Shown: in pieces, positions 1-6,726 of the stretch
How positions within the stretch are numbered: the first letter of the stretch is position 1
Layout of the letters: every line of letters starts with the position of its first letter
Assembly (NCBI GenBank): GCA_964495805.1
Contig: CAZBWV010000003.1
Span: forward strand, 1-23,852
Source of the DNA: JALXCH01 sp964495805
GTDB lineage: Bacteria; Calditrichota; Calditrichia; RBG-13-44-9
DNA: 23,852 nt
Direction of reading: 5' to 3'
Program-made: the position numbers and the translations under genes
The notes under the pieces: generated by a model
The model's input: only the letters and a program-made list of their open reading frames with translations
Told to the model about the DNA's origin: nothing
Databases searched by the model: none

Positions 1-80
1 TTCCGTTGGGGATGGTTGAATTTAGCCCCAATTCATTGCGGTTGGGTGGGAAACCGAACCCAAGAAAATTTTTCCATCCG

Positions 81-109
81 TTGATATTCCAGGAAAATTT
101 TGTATTTTA
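81..109 (+). promoter_or_regulatory. Possible sigma-70-type promoter for the fumarase gene
   Basis: A TTGATA -35-like hexamer at 81-86 is followed after 16 bases by TATTTT at 103-108 (or after 17 bases by ATTTTA). Transcription would start near 115, about 30 bases upstream of the fumarase ATG, which has an AGGAGA ribosome binding site 8 bases before it. Bases 1-80 hold no gene I can support; they contain two short inverted repeats (6-11 with 26-31, and 42-47 with 58-63) of unknown role. The match is partial, so this is a weak call. Confidence 0.35.
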
Positions 110-145
110 GGAACGGATTTGCCTAAAACAAAAAGGAGATAGCTC

Positions 146-1669
146 ATGAGCAACGAAACGCTTCGTGACAACTTACTGGAGTTAATTCGACGCACCTCAG
201 CGTACCTTCCGCCGGATGTGGAAAATGTAATTAATCTGAAGAAAAATCTGGAAGCCAAAAGCTCTATGGCCGAGATGGCGCTGGACATGATTATGCAGGA
301 TATCGGTCTGGCTAAGAAACGTTCTCTACCCATCTGTCAGGATACCGGAACAATTAATTTTTACGTCAAATGTCCGGTGGGGTACAATCAGCTCCAATTT
401 ATGGAAGCGGCTAAAGAAGCGGTGATTCGCGCCACGGAGAAAGGGTATTTGCGTCAGAATTCTGTGGATACCTTAACCGGTAAGAACACCGGGAACAACA
501 TTGGTAAAGGGCACCCGGTGTTTCATTTTGAGCAGTGGGAGAAGGATGAATTGGATGTGCGGTTGATTTTAAAAGGTGGCGGTTGCGAGAATATGAGCGC
601 CCAGTACAAGCTGCCCATTGAAATTGACGGGAAGAAATTTGGACGGGATCTGGAAGGTGTGCGTGCGGTTGTTCTGGATGCACTGGTGAAAGCGCAGGGA
701 AAAGGATGCGGTCCGGGATTCCTGGGGGTGTGCATCGGTGGCGATCGGGCGATGGGATTCGAGCGAGCCAAAGAACTGCTGTTGCGCAAACTGGATGAAC
801 CCAATCCCTATCCCGAGCTGGCGGAACTGGAAGAGCGCATCATGGAGGAAGCCAATCAGCTGGAAATTGGTCCAATGGGATTTGGCGGAAAGTTTACCCT
901 GGGTGGCATCAACATCGATTATCTCAATCGGCTACCGGCTTCCTATTTTGTCACCATTGCTTACATGTGCTGGGCGTACCGCCGACGGGGGGTGGTCCTG
1001 GACACTGATGGCAACGTGAAAGAGTGGCTGTATCAGACCCCCGGTGAGTTTGAAGTGGATTATTCTCAGTTACCGGATTTCCACATCGACACCTCCAGAG
1101 CGATTGTGCTCCATACACCCATCAGTGAGGAAGATATCCGCAAGTTGAAAGTGGGTGATGTGGTACTGTTAAATGGCGATTTGTTCACCGGCCGGGATGC
1201 GGTGCACCGGTATCTGTACGATGGTGGCGAGCTGGATGTAATTAAAGGCGGGGTGATTTACCACTGCGGTCCGGTGATTGTAAAGGAAGGCGACGAGTAC
1301 AAAGTGATGGCTGCCGGTCCCACCACCTCCATTCGGGAGGAGCCGTACCAGGGTGAGGTGATTCGCCGGTTCAACCTGCGGGGGGTTATCGGAAAAGGCG
1401 GGATGGGCAAGAAAACCCTGGAAGCCTGTCAGAAGTACGGAGCGGTGTATTTCCATGCCATTGGCGGTGCCGCTCAGATTTATGCCAAAACGGTGAAGAA
1501 AGTGAAAGGCGTTTATCTGGAACAGTTCGGTAGTCCCGAGGCAGTTTGGCACTTTGAGGTGGAAAACTTCCCGGTGGTGGTGACGATGGACAGCCATGGC
1601 AATTCGCTGCATGAGGAAGTGGAAAAAATCTCCAAAAAGAAATTCGAAGAACTGCTGGAAAAGAAATAA
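146..1669 (+). CDS. fumA: Fumarate hydratase, class I (iron-sulfur, single chain)
   Basis: Cytoplasmic TCA-cycle enzyme interconverting fumarate and malate with an oxygen-sensitive [4Fe-4S] cluster. The 507-residue chain has the alpha (Fumerase) domain at about 10-280 and the beta (Fumerase_C) domain at about 300-500 fused in one polypeptide. Likely cluster ligands are C64 (CQDTG), C188 (GKGCGPG) and C275 (CWAYRR). The beta half shows GDVVLLNGDLFTGRDAVHR and a GKGGMGKKTLEAC segment. The start is the ATG preceded by AGGAGA at 8 bases. Position 147 reads GGGCEN, where I remember most relatives having Ser, giving one extra cysteine near the active site. Related two-subunit enzymes act on tartrate or other hydroxy acids, but the fused chain and motif set favour fumarase. 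It appears monocistronic, with a hairpin terminator after it. Confidence 0.93.
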   Translation: MSNETLRDNLLELIRRTSAYLPPDVENVINLKKNLEAKSSMAEMALDMIMQDIGLAKKRSLPICQDTGTINFYVKCPVGYNQLQFMEAAKEAVIRATEKGYLRQNSVDTLTGKNTGNNIGKGHPVFHFEQWEKDELDVRLILKGGGCENMSAQYKLPIEIDGKKFGRDLEGVRAVVLDALVKAQGKGCGPGFLGVCIGGDRAMGFERAKELLLRKLDEPNPYPELAELEERIMEEANQLEIGPMGFGGKFTLGGINIDYLNRLPASYFVTIAYMCWAYRRRGVVLDTDGNVKEWLYQTPGEFEVDYSQLPDFHIDTSRAIVLHTPISEEDIRKLKVGDVVLLNGDLFTGRDAVHRYLYDGGELDVIKGGVIYHCGPVIVKEGDEYKVMAAGPTTSIREEPYQGEVIRRFNLRGVIGKGGMGKKTLEACQKYGAVYFHAIGGAAQIYAKTVKKVKGVYLEQFGSPEAVWHFEVENFPVVVTMDSHGNSLHEEVEKISKKKFEELLEKK

Positions 1670-1694
1670 GCAGGTGATGATTACTGGATTGGTC

Positions 1695-1733
1695 AGGAGC
1701 GAGATGAGTGGTTCATCTCGCTCCTTTATTATT
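1695..1733 (+). terminator. Intrinsic terminator after the fumarase gene
   Basis: A perfect 13-bp inverted repeat (arms 1695-1707 and 1713-1725, loop GTGGT) is followed on the plus strand by a broken T-tract (TTTATTATT). It lies 25 bases after the fumarase stop and 23 bases before the stop of the convergent purM gene. The T-tract is only on the plus side, so it mainly serves the fumarase transcript, but the stem could also block read-through from purM. Confidence 0.75.
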
Positions 1734-1748
1734 GGGGCGATTTACGGT

Positions 1749-2780
1749 TCAATTATTATTTGTCTGATGATGCTCAAGGGGACGAATCTCGCCGATGCGG
1801 TAAAAGGGCAGGGGGTGGTGTTGAAAATGGTGCAGAATCTTTTCTGCTTCGGATTCCTCCGCGATCATGGTGAGTCCGATTCCCAGGTTGAAGGTTTGCC
1901 GCATGTCTTCTTCCGGAACTTTCCCGATTTTCTGAATAAATCGGAAAATGGGCGGAACAGGCCAGCTATCCCAATGGAATTCGGGCTGAAGCCCCTGTGG
2001 AACCACCCGGGCGGTATTTTTTACCAGTCCGCCACCGGTGATGTGCGCCAGTCCCTTAATCCGGAAGTGCTCCTGCAGTTCGCGGATAATCGGGTAGTAA
2101 TTAATGTGGACCTTTAGCAATTCCTCCCCTAACGTGTTACCGAGTTCCGGAATGTGATCCTGTACGCTGTAGCGGGAGAGCAGTACCCTTCGGGCCAGGG
2201 AATACCCGTTGGTGTGAAGTCCGCTGGAGGCCACTCCCAGGATGACATCCCCTTCCCGAATACTTTGCCCGTCGATAATGCGCTCTTTTTCCACCACTCC
2301 CACAATGGTTCCGGCCAGATCGTAATCCTTTTCGCCGTACATATCCGGCATCTCCGCTGTTTCCCCACCGATGAGGGGGAGTTTTGCTTCCCGGCAGGCT
2401 TGAACAAATCCGGTGATCACCTGATGATATACCTGTGGGTCAAGTTTCCCGCAGGCGTAATAGTCCAGGAAAAACAAAGGGGTAGCTCCGCATACAGCGA
2501 TATCATTAATGCAATGGTTTACCAGATCCTGTCCTACCGTCTCGTGATGGTTCATCATCACCGCAATCATCAGTTTGGTGCCCACCCCGTCTGTGCTGGC
2601 CACCAGAACCGGATGGCGATATTCGTGCAGAGGAAATTCGAAAAATCCCCCAAATGCACCAATGGGTTTTAAAACGTGCTGGTTGTGAGTGCTTTCGATG
2701 AGAGATTTCAAATCGCGAAGGGATTTTTCCGCTTTCTCAATATCCACTCCGCTTTTTCGATACGTGATTCCAGAATTCAA
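1749..2780 (-). CDS. purM: Phosphoribosylformylglycinamidine cyclo-ligase (AIR synthetase)
   Basis: Catalyses the ATP-dependent ring closure of FGAM to AIR in purine synthesis, in the cytoplasm. Family motifs are present in order: the N-terminal TYRKSGVDIEKA, STDGVGTKLMIA, NDIAVCGATPLFFLDY, GGETAEMPDMY, and the Gly-rich ITGGGLVKNTARV near residue 260. The frame is open back to an ATG at 2828 (359 residues). I prefer the TTG at 2780 (343 residues) because GGAGG lies 4 bases before it and the family normally begins just before the TYRKSGVD motif, whereas the 16 extra residues resemble nothing in the family. SelD belongs to the same superfamily, but the SelD N-terminal Cys/Sec motif is absent, so this is PurM. 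It is the last gene of the minus-strand group. Confidence 0.93.
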   Translation of the reverse strand: MNSGITYRKSGVDIEKAEKSLRDLKSLIESTHNQHVLKPIGAFGGFFEFPLHEYRHPVLVASTDGVGTKLMIAVMMNHHETVGQDLVNHCINDIAVCGATPLFFLDYYACGKLDPQVYHQVITGFVQACREAKLPLIGGETAEMPDMYGEKDYDLAGTIVGVVEKERIIDGQSIREGDVILGVASSGLHTNGYSLARRVLLSRYSVQDHIPELGNTLGEELLKVHINYYPIIRELQEHFRIKGLAHITGGGLVKNTARVVPQGLQPEFHWDSWPVPPIFRFIQKIGKVPEEDMRQTFNLGIGLTMIAEESEAEKILHHFQHHPLPFYRIGEIRPLEHHQTNNN

Positions 2781-2880
2781 AAGACCTCCGTGACTTATGG
2801 TGAAACCAGGGATGTGAAAAATCTTCAATGAACCCGATTTTGTAATCTGACCTTTCTTCTACCAATCTCCTGCGTTCTTT

Positions 2881-3016
2881 TTATCTTCCCCTACATCCCC
2901 CATCTCCCTTATACCCCTATCTCCCCTATATCCCTTATCTCCCCTATATCCCTTATCTCCCCTATATCCCCTATATCCCCTACATCCCTTATCTCCCTTA
3001 TCTCCCCTATTTCCCC
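2881..3016 (-). repeat. 9-bp G-rich minisatellite, array A, directly after the DUF4416 stop codon
   Basis: Read on the minus strand, this stretch is about 15 degenerate tandem copies of a 9-mer with consensus (A/G)GGGATATA; GGGGAGATA and AGGGATATA are common variants. It starts on the base after the TAA stop of the DUF4416 gene and runs until about 100 bases before purM. Runs of 3-4 G separated by 5-6 bases fit the general G-quadruplex pattern G3+N1-7 on the coding strand and therefore in the transcript. The same repeat, in the same orientation relative to its upstream gene, follows selA (15553-15658). Reading through it gives a Gly-X-Y collagen-like peptide, which I treat as an artefact of the period. 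Confidence 0.9.
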
Positions 3017-3577
3017 TTACTCCCCCTCCACCCCCACACCCACCTGTCCTTTCCAATGCCGTAATTGTTCCAGATATCGTTGACGCAAATCTTCGAAATA
3101 GCGGATGATTTCCGGTTGTTGATAATCCGGATAAGTCCATTCGTTTATATGAAAATGTCCCTGACGGAACCGGTAATGAACATCGCCAAAAATTCCGCGT
3201 CCCAGATAAATGCGGTGGTCGTAGTCTTTGGTGGTAGCCAGTACCATTTTCGCTGCACAAAGATAACCGGGATCGATGTTGACCTGGCGTTTACCGGAAA
3301 TCATGAACTGTTTTTCTAACTGATTGGTGGTTAGTTTAATTTCCGGCAGCATTTCGGCCAATACTAAATCCTGAAAGGAAGCGAATCGTTTGCGCAACCC
3401 GCTTCCCATTTCCGGCTGGTAGTATCGGGTAAAAGAAAAGGCGAAATCCATGGATTGGGAATCAATGGGGGAGAAAATGTCCTCCAGTTGGCGCAATACC
3501 GTGTCGAAAGAAATCTGCGGTGCATAGGTGATGGCCACAAACAGTTTCACCGGAGGGTAAATTTTAATTTCTCCCAT
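3017..3577 (-). CDS. DUF4416 family protein
   Basis: A soluble protein of 186 residues with no signal peptide or membrane segment. The opening (KLFVAITYAP), the central YYQPEMGSGLRKRF segment, and the later NIDPGYLCAAKMVLATTKDYDHRIYLGRGIFGDVHYRF block match the DUF4416 family, whose function is not established to my knowledge. The conserved polar residues in that block (Asn, Asp, Lys, Asp, His, Arg) look like a binding or active site, but this is inference. It starts 12 bases after the acyl-CoA synthetase stop, with a weak AAGG ribosome site overlapping that stop, so translational coupling is likely. The last ten codons are unusually G-rich (GQVGVGVEGE) and run straight into the 9-bp array. 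Confidence 0.8.
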   Translation of the reverse strand: MGEIKIYPPVKLFVAITYAPQISFDTVLRQLEDIFSPIDSQSMDFAFSFTRYYQPEMGSGLRKRFASFQDLVLAEMLPEIKLTTNQLEKQFMISGKRQVNIDPGYLCAAKMVLATTKDYDHRIYLGRGIFGDVHYRFRQGHFHINEWTYPDYQQPEIIRYFEDLRQRYLEQLRHWKGQVGVGVEGE

Positions 3578-3589
3578 GGGAGCTCAACC

Positions 3590-5386
3590 TTATCGTTCGT
3601 CTTCAGCGTACATTTCGTCGATCAGCTCTTTGTACTTTTGTTCCACCACATTGCGTTTCACTTTCAGAGTGGGAGTCAGGTCACCGGCTTCGATGCTAAA
3701 CGGAGTTTTAATCAGTCGGAATTTTTTGATGGTTTCGTAACTGGCCAGATCGGTGGAAACGGCATCGATTTCCTGGCGAATCAGAGCAATGATTTCGCTG
3801 TGTTGTAACAGATCATCTTCATCGGTGTAGGTGATACCTTTCTCGTTGGCGAACGCTTTCAGATTCTCCATGTTCGGTACGATGAGTGCTGAGCAATATT
3901 TGCGTTTATCGCCAATAACTACCGACTGTTCGATGTATCGGGAGGTAATTAACAGATTTTCGATAGCTTGAGGCGCCACGTTTTTTCCACCGGAGGTGAC
4001 GATAATGTTCTTCTTCCGATCGGTAATGTAAAGGAATCCGTCTTTATCCAGATAACCAATGTCGCCGGTGTGCAACCAGCCGTCCGGATCAATGGTTTCT
4101 CTGGTTTCCTCTTCATTTTTATAATAACCTTTCATCACGTGGGGACCTTTAGTCAGAATCTCCCCGTCATCGGCTATTTTGACCTCCACGTTGGGAAGGG
4201 GGAGTCCCACCGAACCGATCTTGAAATTGTTTAATCGATTCACTGAAATCACCGGAGAAGTTTCGGTCAGGCCGTATCCTTCTAACAATGTCAGTCCCGC
4301 TGCATTAAAGAATTCATTGATTTCGCGGGAGAGAGGTGCGCCACCGGAAATGAACATGCGAATGTTTCCACCCACTCGTTCCCGCAATTTGGAATAAACC
4401 AATTTATTGGCGATGTTGTGTTTACGCTTAAGCATTCCTTTAAGCGGAAGTCCTTTTTGTTTGTAAACGAGTGCCTGCCGACCCACTTCGATAGCCCACA
4501 AAAAGATTTTCTTTTTCAGTGCACTGCCTTCTTCCAGCGATTCCATTACCCGGGCGTACACTTTTTCGAAGAATCGCGGGACGCTGGTCATGATGGTGGG
4601 ATGGACTTCCTGAAGGTTCTCCGCTACGGTTTCAATACTTTCTGCATAGGCAATGGTTGCTCCTACGTGGAAAGCCAGAAAATGCCCTGCCATCCGTTCG
4701 AACACGTGAGACAGGGGCAGAAAAGAGAGAAACGTGTCCCGGTGATCCACTGGAATGACCTCCATAGCACCTTCCACATTAGAGAGGAAGTTACCGTGAC
4801 TCAGCATAACTCCTTTGGGGACGCCGGTGGTGCCGGAAGTGTAAATAATACTGGCCAGGTCATCCCGTTTCACCTGAGCGGAGGTTTGCTTGAGCAGATC
4901 GGGATTTTGTTGTAGGACTTCATCGCCTTTTTTTTGAACATCATCCCATCCCAACACATCTTCCGGTGCTTCTCCATCGATGAGAATTAAATGTTCCAGA
5001 TGGGGTAACTTATCCCGGATTTCCTGAATTTTTTCCAGTTGATGGGTACCGGAAAGCACAATCACTTTGCCTTCGCAGTTGTTAATGATAAATTCAATGT
5101 GTCGAGGGAGCAAAGTCGCGTAAATGGGTACTGTAATGGCACCCAGCAGTTGATTGGCATAATCGGAGAACGCCCATTCTTTCCGATTTTCCGAAAGGAT
5201 AAGCACACGGTCCCCTTTTTTTACTCCGAGCGAATTCAGTCCTGCCGCCAGCTTAAAAGTGGTATCCCGAATTTCCGAAAATGTAATGGATTTATATTCC
5301 CCCTTATCTTTATACATCATTCCGGTTTTGTCGGGATACTTCTGACATACATCGATGAACATTTCGGCTAAGCTCTGATAGGCCAT
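3590..5386 (-). CDS. Long-chain acyl-CoA synthetase (AMP-forming, FAA1/FadD type)
   Basis: Activates fatty acids to acyl-CoA through an acyl-adenylate. The 598-residue ANL-superfamily enzyme has the P-loop YTSGTTGVPKG at 182-192, the EGYGLTETSP motif, and the hinge GWLHTGDIGYLDKDGFLYITDRKKN. It ends with a C-terminal domain carrying the expected Lys in TPTLKVKRN. The frame reaches an upstream ATG at 5419, but I start at 5386: AGGAGG lies 8 bases before that ATG, and the upstream ATG falls inside the predicted -10 element. It is the first gene of the minus-strand group with DUF4416 and purM, and it faces away from the decaheme cytochrome gene. Chain-length preference cannot be read from sequence. 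Confidence 0.92.
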   Translation of the reverse strand: MAYQSLAEMFIDVCQKYPDKTGMMYKDKGEYKSITFSEIRDTTFKLAAGLNSLGVKKGDRVLILSENRKEWAFSDYANQLLGAITVPIYATLLPRHIEFIINNCEGKVIVLSGTHQLEKIQEIRDKLPHLEHLILIDGEAPEDVLGWDDVQKKGDEVLQQNPDLLKQTSAQVKRDDLASIIYTSGTTGVPKGVMLSHGNFLSNVEGAMEVIPVDHRDTFLSFLPLSHVFERMAGHFLAFHVGATIAYAESIETVAENLQEVHPTIMTSVPRFFEKVYARVMESLEEGSALKKKIFLWAIEVGRQALVYKQKGLPLKGMLKRKHNIANKLVYSKLRERVGGNIRMFISGGAPLSREINEFFNAAGLTLLEGYGLTETSPVISVNRLNNFKIGSVGLPLPNVEVKIADDGEILTKGPHVMKGYYKNEEETRETIDPDGWLHTGDIGYLDKDGFLYITDRKKNIIVTSGGKNVAPQAIENLLITSRYIEQSVVIGDKRKYCSALIVPNMENLKAFANEKGITYTDEDDLLQHSEIIALIRQEIDAVSTDLASYETIKKFRLIKTPFSIEAGDLTPTLKVKRNVVEQKYKELIDEMYAEDER

Positions 5387-5418
5387 GAAGTTTTCCTCCT
5401 GTAAAGTTCGACCTGTCA

Positions 5419-5447
5419 ATAATATTAAAAAATCGGTAAATAATCAA
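5419..5447 (-). promoter_or_regulatory. Promoter of the acyl-CoA synthetase gene
   Basis: On the minus strand TTGATT (5447-5442) is followed after exactly 17 bases by TATTAT (5424-5419), a good sigma-70-type match. Transcription would begin near 5412, leaving about a 25-base leader that contains the AGGAGG site. This also argues against a start codon at 5419. Confidence 0.6.
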
Positions 5448-5642
5448 TAGGGGAAATGGTTGTGAATAGTGTGGTTAAATAAGAATAATGTGAATTATTT
5501 ATTGATATTCATTTTCAATAGCATTGAATAAATGGAATATATTACAAATAAATATTGTTATATTGGAATATTATTGCTAATATAAAACATGTTATGCAAA
5601 TGATGTGATTTGAACTATTTTTCCCAAAATTCAACTTTTCTC
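5448..5642. other. AT-rich divergent intergenic region, possible operators
   Basis: This stretch between the two divergent promoters is very AT-rich and contains no credible ORF. A short inverted repeat, TATTGA-N9-TCAATA (5500-5520), followed by a further ATTGAA, could be a regulator site, but in such AT-rich DNA it may be chance. Nothing else was recognised in it. Confidence 0.3.
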
Positions 5643-5671
5643 TTGACAAAAAACAACTAAATCGTTAAAAT
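5643..5671 (+). promoter_or_regulatory. Strong sigma-70-type promoter of the cytochrome/barrel operon
   Basis: A perfect TTGACA -35 hexamer (5643-5648) is followed after 17 bases by TAAAAT (5666-5671, 5 of 6 matches to TATAAT). The predicted start near 5678-5680 coincides with the first base of the hairpin at 5680-5705. This is the best consensus promoter in the window. Confidence 0.75.
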
Positions 5672-5679
5672 TTATTAGG

Positions 5680-5705
5680 CTTATATGATAGAAATATCAT
5701 ATAAG
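5680..5705 (+). promoter_or_regulatory. Perfect 11-bp hairpin with GAAA loop at the predicted transcript 5' end
   Basis: CTTATATGATA (5680-5690) and TATCATATAAG (5695-5705) are exact reverse complements around a GAAA loop of GNRA type. The element starts where transcription should begin and lies about 50 bases upstream of the cytochrome start codon. It could be a 5'-end mRNA stabiliser or, as DNA, an operator for a dimeric repressor overlapping the start site. There is no T-tract, so it is not a terminator. Confidence 0.7.
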
Positions 5706-5753
5706 AATTTTTTAATAATCGGGCAAGTTAAACCAATGAACTGGAGGAGCGTT

Positions 5754-6707
5754 ATGCTGGAGATCTGTTCAAAATGTTTAGCCAGGAGTCCGGGGAAATT
5801 TTTATTGATTGTTGGGTTGACCTTGTTGCTTCCCTGGATGCTGATGGCCAGTCCCACAGGCATGGGCGAGAAAGCCGGTGACGAGACCTGTGCCGCCTGT
5901 CACGAGGAGGTGATGGATGCGTTTACCGGCAATGTACACATGCTTGCGGGTGCTGAGAAAGGATTCGTGTGCGAATCCTGCCACGGTCCCGGCGCCAAAC
6001 ATGCCGAAGAAGGCGACCCGGCGCTGATCTACAATCCGGCCAAAGATTTTTCTGCCGCAGGAGAAAATCCCTGCCTGTCCTGCCACACCGGCGATCGATT
6101 CGATGCCACATTCACTCAAGCGCACTATGATGTGGGAAATGGTTGTTCGGACTGCCATGCTGTGCATTCCAACAAACCCAATTTGCTGAAAAAGTCCGGT
6201 AGTGCATTGTGTATGAGTTGTCATCAGGACGAGGCGAACAAGTTTAATCTGACTTCCCATCATCCGGTTAAAGAGGGATTGATGGAATGCCAGAGTTGTC
6301 ACGAGGTGCACGGCGGTAGCGCCAAACACGCGTTTGATGACAACAGTCGGCAGTTGTGTCTGAGCTGCCATGCGGACAAAGAAGGTCCCTTTGTGTATGA
6401 ACATCAACCGGTGAATGAAGACTGCCAGATTTGCCATGATCCCCATGGTACGGTGGCGGATAATTTACTGGTGGAGAATGAGCCCGCTCTTTGCATGAGC
6501 TGTCATCCCATGCACTTCCACACCTCCATTGCCGGGTATGTGGGCGATTTTACCGCCCCGCTCAATCCCAGCCGCGGAGGTACTTCCACATTAGATGGGA
6601 TGAAAGCATCCATGTTGACCAAATGTACCCAGTGCCATACCAAGGTACACGGCTCGGATTTACCGTCACAGTCTATTTCCAGTCAGGGTAAATCGTTAAC
6701 TCGATAA
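5754..6707 (+). CDS. Periplasmic decaheme c-type cytochrome, DmsE/MtrA family
   Basis: A 317-residue exported cytochrome. An N-terminal signal peptide (hydrophobic stretch at about 16-32, likely cleavage near 33) is followed by ten CXXCH heme motifs, the first at 46-50 and the last at 291-295. Several have the extended CXXCHxxH form (CSDCHAVH, CQSCHEVH, CQICHDPH), supplying histidines for bis-His ligation. This count and size match MtrA/DmsE/PioA, which carry electrons inside an outer-membrane barrel. The barrel gene starts 19 bases downstream. I start at 5754, where GGAGG lies 6 bases upstream; the open frame reaches an ATG at 5685 inside the leader hairpin, which lacks a ribosome site. Direction of electron flow (metal or DMSO reduction, iron oxidation) cannot be told from sequence, and no MtrC-type surface cytochrome is in the window. 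Confidence 0.93.
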   Translation: MLEICSKCLARSPGKFLLIVGLTLLLPWMLMASPTGMGEKAGDETCAACHEEVMDAFTGNVHMLAGAEKGFVCESCHGPGAKHAEEGDPALIYNPAKDFSAAGENPCLSCHTGDRFDATFTQAHYDVGNGCSDCHAVHSNKPNLLKKSGSALCMSCHQDEANKFNLTSHHPVKEGLMECQSCHEVHGGSAKHAFDDNSRQLCLSCHADKEGPFVYEHQPVNEDCQICHDPHGTVADNLLVENEPALCMSCHPMHFHTSIAGYVGDFTAPLNPSRGGTSTLDGMKASMLTKCTQCHTKVHGSDLPSQSISSQGKSLTR

Positions 6708-6726
6708 AACAGAGGGGGCTCAGACC

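Noticed and set aside
1596..2117. Plus-strand ORF of 173 codons overlapping the fumarase end and purM
   Set aside because: It runs through the fumarase terminator and antisense to purM, and its sequence resembles no protein; it is a shadow frame.
1749..2780. SelD (selenophosphate synthetase), tempting because selA and selB are nearby
   Set aside because: The motifs (TYRKSGVDIEKA, STDGVGTKL, GGETAEMPDMY) are those of PurM, and the SelD N-terminal Cys/Sec-containing active-site motif is missing.
2859..3260. Minus-strand ORF with collagen-like Gly-X-Y repeats (GYRGDKGYRGD)
   Set aside because: The repeat peptide is what a 9-bp G-rich tandem array gives in one frame. The ORF overlaps the end of the DUF4416 gene in another frame and has no ribosome site or family match.
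5500..5520. FNR/CRP-like operator TATTGA-N9-TCAATA
   Set aside because: The spacing and half-sites do not match TTGAT-N4-ATCAA, and the surrounding DNA is so AT-rich that short inverted repeats are expected.
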